From: Klebsormidium nitens
Lineage: Eukaryota > Streptophyta > Klebsormidiophyceae > Klebsormidiales > Klebsormidiaceae
DNA: 64,000 bases
Direction of reading: 5' to 3'
Assembly: GCA_000708835.1 (NCBI GenBank)
Contig: DF236969.1
Coordinates: forward strand, 1-64,000
Positions 36,734 to 46,580 of this stretch are shown here, piece after piece (the stretch's first letter is position 1; each line of letters begins with the position of its first letter). The position numbers and the translations under genes were made by a program. The notes beneath the pieces are model-generated. The model made no database searches, was not told the origin of the DNA, and was given only the letters and a program-made list of their open reading frames with translations.

Positions 36734-39700
36734 CATCTACGTCGAGCGGCTCAAGCGCGAGTACAAGGTGGAAGCGACGGTTGGCAAGCCGCAGGTAAGA
36801 GAGTTCGTTGGAAACTTCTGCGTCCAGGTTCCCTGAGCACGGCGACTCAGATTAGTTTCTGCCCAGATTTCATGGAACTGATCACGGCGGATTCTCACGA
36901 GTGACGCTCAAGCGCGAGTACAAGGTGGAAGCAACGGTCGGCAAGCCGCAGGTGAGATTTGTTCTCCGATTCTTGATTTGAGGGTTTGTGGATTTAACGT
37001 GTACCCATTTGCGTCGGATTGTGTCAGTGCTGCGATCGATGAGGCTTCTTTTTGAAGGGCGTACGGGACTGCTTCGGGAACTTCCCGTCGAAGTTGTCAA
37101 GCGCGAGTACACGGGGGAGGCCACCGTCGGCAAGCCGCAGGTTATTAGCTACCCCTGTTCTACGGGGACGCTTTTGTGAGGTTCTATATTGTAATCTTGA
37201 TTGTTCTGTGTTGATTTCGCTACGGCGGCGAGAATAGAGTCTATTTTGGAGATCTACGGGTCCGATCCGGATGCAATGCCCGGCGACGTCTTCAAAGGCG
37301 AGTAGACGGTGGAAGCCTCCGTCAACAAGCCGCAGGTGAGAATTTGTTGCGAAGTCTGCGGGGGGATTGACGAGTTTGATTGTCTGGAGTGTATGGGACT
37401 GTTCCGGCAACTTCCATGGCTAAGTTCTCAAGCGCCAGTGCAATGTCGAAAGGTCGTAGGCAAGCGCCAGGTGAGATTTGTTCTCGGCGGACTTTTCCGG
37501 AGGGTTGGGGCGAGGATCTCGTGTAGAGATTGCGGATACAGACGGATTTGAAGGTTCTAAAAACCAGTCTATCAAACTTCAGGTGATTCTGACGTAAGCA
37601 TGAAGGGTTGGATCGTCGAACATTCGAGTTGTCAATCCTCCGGAGTTTCGCGTACGAGTCGAAGTTGAAGAGACCTTGAAAATCCACTAGGAAGCGAGAG
37701 TGTCTGGTCCTTTCTAGATTTTGCGAGACGCCACCGCTGCGCCACCTTCGTTGTTTTTCCCAGAAAGGGCTGTCGATTTCACACACCTTCAGTCCGTGAA
37801 AACCGAACAAAGACCGTAGAATAGTTTCCGTACCCAGCATACTGATCAGAAAAGAGCCGGGCGCAGCGCGGACTTGCGTCCCGGCCACAGGAACCGTTTG
37901 AGCCACTTGAACCACTCAATTCCGTACTCTCGGCATTCTGCGTCCAGACTATTGCTTCTTCCCGATCCTCTTCCGGAGGACTGATTCTGCTGCGCCGAGT
38001 CACTTCTCTGCCGAAGAAGCATTTGTGCTAAAGCCCCAGCATTTCAACCATCAATCCTCAAACTCCCATGTTATCCTCTTCTTCAGGTGAATTTCCGGGA
38101 ATCAGTGACGCGACGAGCCGAGTTTGACTACTTACACAAAAAGCAGTCGGGCGGGCAGGGCCAGTTCGGGCGGGTTATTGGATATTTGGAGCCGCTTCCG
38201 CGAGACCACCCCAAGAAAGTCGAGTTTGTGAACGAAATCATCGGGCAGGTGCGAATATTCCACTGCTCAGGCCCACCCTTTGAACTCCCTTTGCATCTAC
38301 TCGAGTCACGAGCGCTGGAGGATCTCGCGCTGTTGCATGCAATGTGATGCTTGCGGATGGCCGTCTTTGCGACCTTCAAACAACATGAAAGGAGTGTAGC
38401 ATTGGAGTGGCTCGCAACAATCGGTGCCCGTTCGCAAGCTTGTTAAACGTCGCTGTCTCAATGAATATCAAATCCCTGGAGCTGCCTTCGATCAAATGCC
38501 TGCGGTCTTTGCAATAGTTGTTTGCACTGAACGTTTTTTGCAATAGCGGCCTCCTGATTCTCCGCATCACACTTGCTAGCAACGGCTGACTTCTTCTATC
38601 ATTCGGCTGACGCAGGTGCTGACGCCATCCTGGGTGGCGGCTTGCGAGAAAGGGTTCCTGGAGGCGGCCAACTCCGGCACGCTGATCGGGCATCCGGTGG
38701 AGTATGTGCGGATCTGCTTGACGGACGCGGCGTCACATGCGGTGGACTCCAGCGAGCTGGCGTTCAAGCTGGCGTCAGTGTGAGTGTTCCGGGCCCGGGG
38801 ACGCAGAGTTGGCCTAGTTTTTCTCCATTTCCTTCTTATTTGTCGATATCCTAACCGCTATTGCACCTTCTGGGGACGCGGCGTTACACGCAGTGGACTC
38901 CGGCGAGCTGGCATTCAAGCTGGCGTCAGTGTGAGTTTTCCAGATCCCGGAGAAGCAAACTGTTTTGGTCTGTTCTACCTTTTCGTTCCCACTTTTGATT
39001 TAAGCAATCGCGGTTGCACCTTGCTGGGGATGCGGCGTCAAGCGCGGCGGACTTCAACGAGCGAGCAGCGTTTAAGCTGGCGTCTTGTGAGTGCTCTGGC
39101 GCCGGGAAATCATTCTGTCCATGTTGATTGTCCTTGGTTTGCACGGGCCCCCGTTTCTGTGGTTTCTCGGTCACGGGGCATCTCCGACTTTCTTCCGGGT
39201 TTCTTTTCCTCCTCCTTTTCTGTGCAAGTGAGTGGCTTTTGGTCTCACTTTCTCCCGAAAGATTTGCGCAGCTTTGTCATCTTGTTAACCGTTTTTTCAG
39301 GGCCTGGCCGCCGCTACAAGGGAAACAAACCATGTGGGTGGTCCGTTGACTCCACTCGCGCTTAACCCGAACTTGTGACAGCAAAGTTGACAGCACCTGA
39401 AACAAGACACAACAGGACCGCGCGAAGTCATCTGTGCGTCGTTGATCAACCCGGGTCGGAGAGCAAACACGTCATCCAAAGCTTGCATTTGACGATATCC
39501 TCAGCTTTGTCAAAGTGTATCCCTTCGCGATAACACTGATTAAGAGACGCGCCCGGCGTTTGAAGGTATACCTATACACAGTCCAGCAGGTCGGATCGCC
39601 CATGGACTGTCTTCACCAGCTCATACCCGCTTTTCAAACTTCTGCTAACCAACTCGCTAACCCTCGCCCTACTCCGTGCAGGTACCCGTTGCGACAATGT

Positions 39701-40812
39701 TACTCCAAGGCTTCGCTCATCATTTCTGGAGCCGTTGACGAACGTGCATACAAGTGCGCCCTGTAACCTTGCCCTTTGCCCGTCTTCTAACCACTTCTCA
39801 ACCCCTTGCTAACCCGCTCACTCTTGCCCGAACCCGTGTAGGTACGCGTTCCGGCAATGTTACTCGAAAGCATCGCCCATCATTTTGGAGCCGTTGATGA
39901 ACGTGGAGATCAAGGCGCCCCAGGAGTTCCAGGGCGCCGTGGTCAGCGGTGTGAATAGGCGGAAGGGCCTCATCGTCGGCAGCGAAACGGAGGGCGACGA
40001 TGTCGTCATCAATGCGCACGTAAGTGCTTTTTTCCCCCTCTAGTATGTGGGCGATTCTGAGATCTGGAGACAGAAGAAGTGTGAACATTGTCATTGTCAG
40101 GATGACGACATTGTCATTAATGCGCAAGTGAATAGTTGAGGATTCGGTTTGCGAGTGATCTGAAAGTTGGGAGGCAGAGAGGTGGGAACAGGCGCAAGAG
40201 TCTTGTGTCAGTTGCAGTAAGACGAAAGTAACGAAAGCGGCACGGGACCACCTAGAGCTTTTCTTTCTTGTGTTTCTAAGATTCAGGATGGGACGATATT
40301 GGAGAGGGCTTAAGGGCGGAAATATACTCTTGGTCATTGGCGGGGTATTCCGCTTTGTGGCCGGGTTGTAAATTGAGTCCGTAGTGCAGGCGCTCCTCAG
40401 TAGCTTTCAGGACTTTAGCTACTCCTTTCGATTGTGTGGTGTTGCTCCTTAGCACACTTTCGTGCTCGAACATTCAAGCCGCAGACTACGATTTTGCCAG
40501 AAGAATGGTTGCATGTGGCGGCTCAAAAGGCTCCTGAAGGGGCCTTGTTGCAACCCGTTCCTACTTTTGCCTGTAGATTGACACATGTCTGCTTCGCTCC
40601 TTGGTCCTAGGTGAAGGTTAAAGTTCCGGCACACTGACTGGTATTCTGCATTCTTGCAGGTTCCGTTGAACAACATGTTTGGCTATTCGACCGACCTCCG
40701 GTCGACCACACAAGGCAAGGGCGAGTTTACGATGGAGTACATGGACCACCAACCGGTAACGAGGGACGTTCAAGAGCAGCTTGTGAAGGCGCACTCTCAA
40801 GCAAGCGAGTGA
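28840..40812 (+). CDS. MEFG1: Mitochondrial elongation factor G (mEF-G1/GFM1 type)
   Basis: GTPase that translocates tRNA and mRNA on mitochondrial ribosomes. Fourteen exons: 28840-29007, 29233-29310, 30053-30178, 30753-30885, 31615-31819, 32665-32932, 34020-34187, 34967-35134, 35473-35670, 36624-36794, 38087-38248, 38616-38779, 39842-40019 and 40660-40812. All are GT-AG and phases close to 779 aa, near the ~755 aa of plant homologues. Residues 1 to about 82 form a mitochondrial leader. G1 is AHIDSGKT (99-106), G3 DTPGH (166-170), G4 NKLD (220-223). Domain II has [16 protein letters not shown]; domain IV has [19 protein letters not shown] and [16 protein letters not shown]; domain V has [15 protein letters not shown] and [18 protein letters not shown] and the long leader point to mEF-G1 rather than plastid EF-G. 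Introns carry about 18 decayed exon-edge copies listed separately. An adjacent ATG at 28843 could also serve as start. Confidence 0.96.
32246..32610 (+). repeat. Three decayed copies of the 5' edge of mEF-G exon 6
   Basis: Copies start at about 32246, 32375 and 32521, before the intact exon at 32665 (spacings 129, 146, 144 bp). Each begins ACGAAGCTCCG or AACGAAGCTCCG after AAG or CAG, and continues into the TGCGC...GCGGTCCAGGTGCC segment. Copy 2 can be followed to a stop in ...FIAM; copy 3 has a stop inside the QV segment (GTCTAGGTG). Intron-derived GTTCCG-rich sequence before the acceptors is repeated too. Confidence 0.9.
33240..33960 (+). repeat. Five decayed copies of the 5' edge of mEF-G exon 7
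   Basis: Copies start at 33240, 33390, 33560, 33717 and 33879, before the intact exon at 34020 (spacings 150, 170, 157, 162, 141 bp). All follow an AG and begin with GCCGCCATTCGGCGG or a close variant. They extend about 70-80 bp, through the segment coding [11 protein letters not shown]. Copy 1 still reads [21 protein letters not shown]; copy 2 reads [18 protein letters not shown] and then reaches a stop; copies 3-5 carry indels. Downstream intronic words such as TTCTGACTCCCTTC are shared between units, so the repeat unit is longer than the exon part. Confidence 0.93.
34666..34920 (+). repeat. Two decayed copies of the 5' edge of mEF-G exon 8
   Basis: Copies at 34666 and 34819 precede the intact exon at 34967 (spacings 153 and 148 bp). 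Each keeps the AG acceptor and about 90 exon bases through AAGCTGGAGGAGGGGCGC and CAGCTGACGTACA. Identity is very high, but small changes shift or break the frame (for example the deletion in copy 1 around GGTGGGCCC). The preceding intronic words CTAACCCGG and TGCACAG are duplicated with copy 2. Confidence 0.92.
35773..35822 (+). repeat. Decayed copy of the 3' edge of mEF-G exon 9
   Basis: The sequence reads [16 protein letters not shown] followed by a GTGAGG donor. It matches the true exon end ([16 protein letters not shown], donor at 35671) 148 bp upstream. This is a downstream, donor-bearing copy. Confidence 0.85.
36320..36530 (+). repeat. Two decayed copies of the 5' edge of mEF-G exon 10
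   Basis: Copies start at 36351 and 36461 before the intact exon at 36624. Each has CAG then TTTTCGCGCGCGCTGAA (or one variant base) and runs 35-60 bp into the exon (FSRALN.FQ). About 30 bp of intron before the acceptor (GCTGACGT...CCCGCCCTGCGCAG) is also copied in the first. Confidence 0.9.
36905..37590 (+). repeat. Four to five decayed copies of the 3' edge of mEF-G exon 10
   Basis: The intact exon ends GGCAAGCCGCAG with its donor at 36795. Copies with donor-like sites lie at 36952, 37141, 37336 and 37471, and a very decayed one near 37583 (spacings 157, 189, 195, 135, 112 bp). The first reads [15 protein letters not shown]; later ones accumulate changes and a stop (GAGTAGACG). Intronic words after the donor (GTGAGATTTGTTCTC) and before the copy (GGGACTG...GGAACTTCC) recur, so whole boundary segments were copied. 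Confidence 0.9.
38868..39110 (+). repeat. Two decayed copies of the 3' edge of mEF-G exon 12
   Basis: The true donor is at 38780 after GCGTTCAAGCTGGCGTCAGT. Copies with GTGAGT donors lie at 38931 and 39087 (spacings 151 and 156 bp). They keep GACGCGGCGT...GTGGACTCC...GAGCTGGC and the GTGAGT plus following intronic words. The second is more diverged. Confidence 0.92.
39682..39770 (+). repeat. Decayed copy of the 5' edge of mEF-G exon 13
   Basis: GTGCAG followed by a frame reading [26 protein letters not shown] precedes the intact exon ([26 protein letters not shown], 39842) by 160 bp. Intronic CTAACC...CTCGCCC words before the acceptor are duplicated as well. Confidence 0.9.
40098..40130 (+). 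repeat. Decayed copy of the 3' edge of mEF-G exon 13
   Basis: GATGACGACATTGTCATTAATGCGCAA followed by GTGAAT copies the true exon end (GGCGACGATGTCGTCATCAATGCGCAC, donor at 40020), 108 bp downstream of it. Confidence 0.8.
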
Positions 40813-42093
40813 AGTTTCCAACAATCTTTCGCTAGTGTCGGTACAGTCTCATCTCGAGACAACTGTCAATTGGTCGTCTCTAATATGTGAACGAAGAAAG
40901 AGTCCTTCTGCTAGTCCTTGTGTCCAAGCGATTCACTTCTCGGATTCTGGTCAAAAGCTCTCTCCTCTGGCGAGAATGCTTAATCCCCTCCATGTGACGT
41001 TGCCGGCCATACCATTTTAAGGAAGAGGTCACTCAATACAAAAAAATAGACGAACAGTACGTGGGCTCATACCGTTTACTGCAGCTTAGCACCTGATATG
41101 CTCAGTGCTCATGTGCGTATCAGGGCAGCTGGCCAGACTGCCAGGGAGGAGTGAGAAACCTTCGTACTCGCTGCATTGCAACCGTCAATACCCCCATCTG
41201 TGCAGTACCGCGTATTAAAGCACGTACTGCGCTTCGATCCACATTTCCGCGCACATAGGTCAGCGAAGTTGACCAGGCTGGTTACAGCTCCTCCCGACCA
41301 ACCTGCCAATTTTTGGGTCATCTAAATTAGACTAATCTCACTCATCTACAGACTGACTAGGTTACTCGGATATTTTCATAAAACTAGCAGGTTGCTCGGA
41401 AGAAGCTGTAGTCTCAGTGGTTTATGTTAGGTAGTAGAGTGACAGAGACCGTTAATATAGTAAACGGTCGTATAGGTAGTAGAGTGACAGAGACCGTTAA
41501 TATAGTAAACGGTCGTACCTGCGACATCATTGTCCTACCTCGGAATGTCCTCATCGTCAATAAAGCGGGCGGCTGTGTATGACCTCGTCAGACGCCAAGT
41601 GGCACTTTCCCATGATTGCCCGGTCCTAGCTGGCGGAATCCGCGGGTATCTACTGGTAGTACAACCGTAGTACTAGCGCCGGCGGCCGAACGCCAGCACT
41701 CTGGCTTTCAAGTTTCCGAAAGCTGCCACCTTGTGACCTATAATATACGGTAAGAGAAGGTAGGAGGGACTTGAAGTTACCTAGAAGCCAGTTCCTACCG
41801 GTGACATTGTTTGCTGGTTTTGTAGGTAAGGTTTACATACCTATTCAGATCATCTGACATTTGTCCGGCCAGTCCAACGGATGTCGGATGCCAATAGAAC
41901 ATGTTTTGCTATTAGTCAGGTTGACAACTCTTCGAAGTAAGGACCTAAGTCTCCTCTCAATCTGGCAATTGTGCTCTTCTTGAGTTGCCCCCACGCAACA
42001 ATCCAATCTTCGTTCACCCAATCGAAGCCACACCCTTCCTGATAACCAACATCAACCCCTAGGCTTTTCTTTCCAAAGCTCCCGCACGCCAAC
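40813..42093. other. Intergenic region with a tandem repeat and GTAC-rich stretch
   Basis: This lies between mEF-G (+) and the first dirigent-like gene (+). It contains the mEF-G 3' untranslated region, a 45-bp perfect tandem duplication (41428-41517), a GTAC/GGTAG-rich stretch (about 41,640-41,850) and presumably the promoter of the next gene. No exon is seen. Confidence 0.5.
41428..41517. repeat. 45-bp perfect tandem duplication
   Basis: Units 41428-41472 and 41473-41517 are identical. Each contains an inner inverted repeat, ACCGTTAATATAGTAAACGGT (imperfect), so the RNA could fold into two similar hairpins. Identity implies a recent duplication. Confidence 0.92.
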
Positions 42094-45000
42094 ATGGCGG
42101 CCACTTCGTTGCTGCTCGTGGTTGCGGTCTCTTTCAGCTTTCTCGTCGCCCTAGTTGCTGGGCAGGGCTGCACAAGCGCGGGCGTCTGCGGAGCTGCCAG
42201 CTGTGGTGCAGGTCTCAACCCCTGCTACAACGGAACGGGCAACCAGCTGACTTGTTGCACTTCACCGTGAGTGAGAGCTGCTTTTCATTTTGCGCCACAA
42301 CCTGGTGTCTTGTATGAGCTGGACACATGCCAGTTGAGGCGATTCGTTACAAGCTTGACACCTGCATTGCAAGAAGGTTTCTAGTGTAATCAGGACCTTG
42401 TCAATTGTAGCTTTAGCTTGAAGATGAGGGTTCTCTTTCACAATGTTGCCAGGAGACAGGGATGCATGACCAGAGCTCCTTTGTACACCTGCCAACTTCT
42501 TTGAGATTCTTGGAAGGCAAGTTGATAACTCCACAACCACCTGAGAAGCCGAGAAGGCTGCGGACTTTCGATCTGAAAGTGACCGGGCTTCTAGAATTCA
42601 TCACAATTCGCCCCTTTACCTTGAGCTTCCGATGTCAAAAGTGGAGCCAGGAAGTAGGAGCCAAGGGAGAAGCCAGAGTAGAATGGGAAAGAAAGAATTG
42701 CAGAACTCTTCCAAAAAGAGCTTTGGTTGAGGGTCTGCCGACGGGGTCACACTTGAGCGGTGCCTATCAGCTCGTTGCCTTGCATGCAGCTCGGATGTTG
42801 ACAGAAGCTACATTATAGGCCCCATCAGGTCCGACTTGGAACTCCTCAAAACGGCCTCCATTTACCGTTGCAGATCCTTTGACAATCGTACTCCACCTTC
42901 ATTCAAAGGCAACAATCCAAATTATCTGCTTTCCTAGAAATGCTCTGAATTTGCACCTTCTACGGAAGCAGAGACTTTCGATAATCACTGAGGCAAACCG
43001 AAATCTTTGCTTGGCAGGTGTGGCAGCTGTGACCTGACATCTGGGAACGCCACAAGGCCAGTGAGTGCATATCCTATCCCATATTCTTCTGTTTATGCTT
43101 TTCCATCTCTTGAGCTAGTCCAGATACACAAGCTTTGGCCCAAGTCACCATAGCTTGAAGCAGACAAAGACGAAGGGTGTTTATGGTCGTAATTTGTTAC
43201 ACCTCTCAAATAGGAACTCTTGCAGATTGAGTTCTGGATCACAAGAATGAAGCATGTTTTGCTTTCAAAAGGACAGAAGCGCCAAATTCAGAGTTGCGGG
43301 CTCACTATCTTCCCAAATGCAGATTGCAGCCGTTTTCAAGTGTAGCCCAAAAGACCCCCTTCTTTCTGAACCGCCTCCACTGATGTCAACAGAAGTTCAG
43401 GACACTACCTTTTGCCGTCAGCCTCCTCGATAACAGTCAAAATCCGCAACTACATCTAAACAGAGATTTTCCCCTCTCTGCACCAAGAATCAAAACCTGG
43501 ATCGTTCATAATCCAGGTAATTCATGTAGGAACGGAAACGCTTCACTTTCTTTCAAGTGCCATCACTGTTGACTACGAGGCCCTCTCTCAGGTTGGCAAT
43601 GAAGTCGACTCCTTGCCTGCTTGCAAACCGGAATGAATTCCATACAAGAATTTTCTGTGGTGCAGACCCTCACTGTGTACGCTGTTTTCAACGCGTCCGA
43701 CGCTGGCGCCAGCTGTGCAAACCAGACGTCCGCTCCCGGTGGTGGCACCCGGTTTGCCGACTCATGTGTCTACTAGTAAGCTGTCAGCTGCTTATGCTCG
43801 CACGGAACTTGGGACACAGCTAACTGTGGTCGGTTAAGGCCTGGTTAGGAAGTCGTCTTGTGTTCAACGACCAGTCAGTGGTGATCGGAGTGGTTTCAAC
43901 TGCCTGTTTCTTTGTTCAGAAAGCCGCTCCCGGCTGATTCTTAGCACACATTACCGGATTGAGCAAGAAAAGTCTATTCACCTGTTTGCGTCGTTCCACC
44001 CAACAGGCACGTCAGGTTTCTTCTATTTGTAACACAGGCTTTCGAGTCGATCAGTTCCGAACGCTGAGCTCGTGCCAAAAATCTAGAGCCCGTCGGGGCG
44101 GGGGTCGAAGCAGCTGTTCCGCGTAACTTCTCGTATTAGGCAACTGATCGCTGCTTCGATAGTATTTTCACGTGCGTTCGAGAAGGCTGGGCCAAAATTG
44201 CTTCAGAGACGCGAGCTTCTGTGTTCGGAGCGTGCTTTGCATCCAAAGCTTAGCACCCGGATGTCTGCTTCCTCGGCTTCCGGCCTTTTTCCTTGTGTAG
44301 TCCTGGTTGCGTGAATGTCACGTGAACATGCATGGTTTCGTTTCCTATCAAATGCAAAGCCAGTAGAAGGGCCAAACCCGTGACCTTAACAATGCTTCGG
44401 CCTCCACCTGTTCTGCCGCTCCAATGCTTCTACGTGTCCGGAACATGACGCACTCGTCTGCTGCCACGTGTCCAGCACGCCTTTGCTCGACGCGAACCGG
44501 ACCGTGATCGGCAACTTCGGCGCCAATGAACAGGTCATCATTGAGAACGGGGCGCGCGTGCTGACTCACCAAACCCTGTTCTTTGGCAACAACTCGGCGA
44601 CTGCCACGCCCGATACGATCAACTGTTTGGGCCAAGCTTGGAGCCAAGTAAGCCTCACTCCTTCGACCTGATCAGCACCACCATGAAGACTATAAGCCGT
44701 TTAATGACTGAACTAATCTGACGGAGGGGGAGAGTACAGAATTTTCATTGAGGTTTTGTTGAGAGGGATTGCTGGAAGGACCTGATTGACGTGGACTAAA
44801 CGTTCGTAGTTTTTTGTCGGAGGAGTCGTATGATGTCAAGCCTGCTTAGTTTTCTTTTCTCGAAATATGATCTCAGATTCACGAGGCCTTTGCCTGCAAC
44901 AGGCGGATGTTTGCTGTGAGCTTAGGATTGGTGTGGGCGGAATAGCTGAACTCACAGCAAAGCTTGTTGCGTCAGCGTCCCTTCCCGCTACTGAATTCAA

Positions 45001-45441
45001 AAACGTTTACCTGTCCGCAATATCGTTTCCGTCACAGCTCGTACTCCGCTGCCTTTCGATTTGCGCAAATTGGCGCCTCAAACCGCTGATGCGATGTCCG
45101 AAAACGAAGGAAGACACTTCCGAAAGGAGACTTCTGAACCTGGGTCATATGACACGGGACACTTCAAAACGGGACGGCATATTGCTCCAGCGTGCTTGGT
45201 CCTTCTGGCTGGATCCTTATCAAAGTCCATCACGCTTGCATGTGCACTCACCACTATCTGTATGCTGACGTGTGTGCTGACGTTTCTCCTTATTCCTTGC
45301 CAGCCCTTCCAAGTGGCCATCGTCGGCGGCACTGGGAAGTACGCAGGAGCGAGAGGCTATTACGTGTCGCCCGCCCCAACCAGCGAAACAGTCGGAAACA
45401 CTACTGTCACGTACTTCCAAAAGAATCTGTACCTCTTTTGA
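42094..45441 (+). CDS. Secreted dirigent-like (AOC-barrel) protein 1 with Cys-rich N-terminal module
   Basis: Dirigent and allene-oxide-cyclase-like proteins are small beta-barrels; plant dirigents steer stereochemistry of phenoxy-radical coupling at the cell wall (family knowledge; the substrate here is unknown). Five exons, 42094-42266, 43018-43060, 43666-43775, 44476-44647 and 45304-45441, give 211 aa with closed phases. Residues 1-24 are a clear signal peptide. Exons 1-2 encode a Cys-rich module ending LTCCTSPCGSCDL (about 52-64). Exons 3-5 encode the barrel: TLTVYAVFNASD (73-84), YYTPLLDANRTVIG (108-121), and the hallmark VGGTGKYAGARG (173-184). Several N-x-S/T sites are present. The gene shares the Cys module with the partial gene at 61.7 kb. 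Other AOC-barrel subfamilies remain possible. Confidence 0.82.
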
Positions 45442-46580
45442 GACGTCCAATGATTTAACACTGGCTCCAAACTTTTTTTTGCTACGCAAACGGGGTAGTA
45501 GATTTTGAACGTGCTGCCGCCCAGGTTGAGAAAGCTTCGATCTGGTTTAGGAGTCGTCAAATGGTAGAGGCTTCGAAAACGTACAGCTTGTTTCTTGTAG
45601 TGCTGGCTAGCGCAAGTTTTGTAAGTTCGAGCACACTAGTGCAGAGAATAGGGCACGCTCAATCTGTAGAGTCACGCGCGCTGCTGCCATCTAGGCCGCT
45701 TAGTAAACAGGCTTCAACGAGTCAAAGCGCAGCAATCTTTGATCGCTTCGCAAGTTCGTTCGACCAGACGTTTACTTTCTCCGCACACCGTGTCGCCGCA
45801 AGATCGGGCAGAGTTCCTTCTCTTTGCTCTCTGGCTTATCCGACAAGGGCGCTCCTCACTTGCGCCAGAGCCCAACTCCAACCATGCTGATCATGCAAGC
45901 GCGGTTTCAGTTTAACGTTCGAAGGTCGGGACCAAAAGCATCATAATCGGAGGTCCGTGTACATGCATATGCCGTGCGATCATGACGGCGGCGGGTTCGT
46001 GCAGGCATGCGTGCCTACGTACATATCTCATCAAGGAACAACTGTACAATTGCATGTGCACCTACCTTCCAGTCCTCATCCATATACAAAGATGCAACTC
46101 TTTATTAAGAGTTGAATCTTGAATGCACTTATGTTGAGTTCGTACGATGCACTGAGACCCATATACGGCGAAAGTGCTACAAGGTCGTGCAACTAGTGCA
46201 ACAGACCACATGCTAGTGCGCTTGTGTCCGGGAACTCTAAGTTGCCTAGGTGAGTGAAGTGACGCGTTAAGAGGTTATGGCGAACGCTTGGATCAATCCG
46301 GCCTGATTTATCATTGGCCAGTCTTAAATCGAGTGAAGCTGGAGGGCCCTCGAAGCAACGGCAGTCAATGTCTAGCTAGAAGATTTCAACCACTGGTGTG
46401 CCAATGAGAGCCCGGCGCTAGTACTGACCGCCGACGTATGTGGACAGATCACGGAGAGCGTGAGAGTCGAGACGAGTTCTAAATTTGACGCAAAAAGCGA
46501 TACGCTTTGATATGCCAATATCCATATGCCATGGATTCAGGCACAGCTGTCTTCTCTCGAACGCTTCCATATGAGAGCGT
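45442..46580. other. Convergent intergenic region, no gene seen
   Basis: This lies between two dirigent-like genes whose 3' ends face each other. An ATG-started plus-strand frame at 45561-45890 (109 codons) has a hydrophobic start (SLFLVVLASASFV) that resembles a signal peptide, but the rest matches nothing I know. CATG and GCATGC words are frequent around 45,960-46,060. Confidence 0.45.

Noticed and set aside
44404-44475. Possible decayed copy of the exon 4 acceptor of dirigent-like gene 1 (ACGTGTCC words)
   Set aside because: Similarity is only about ten contiguous bases and could be chance.
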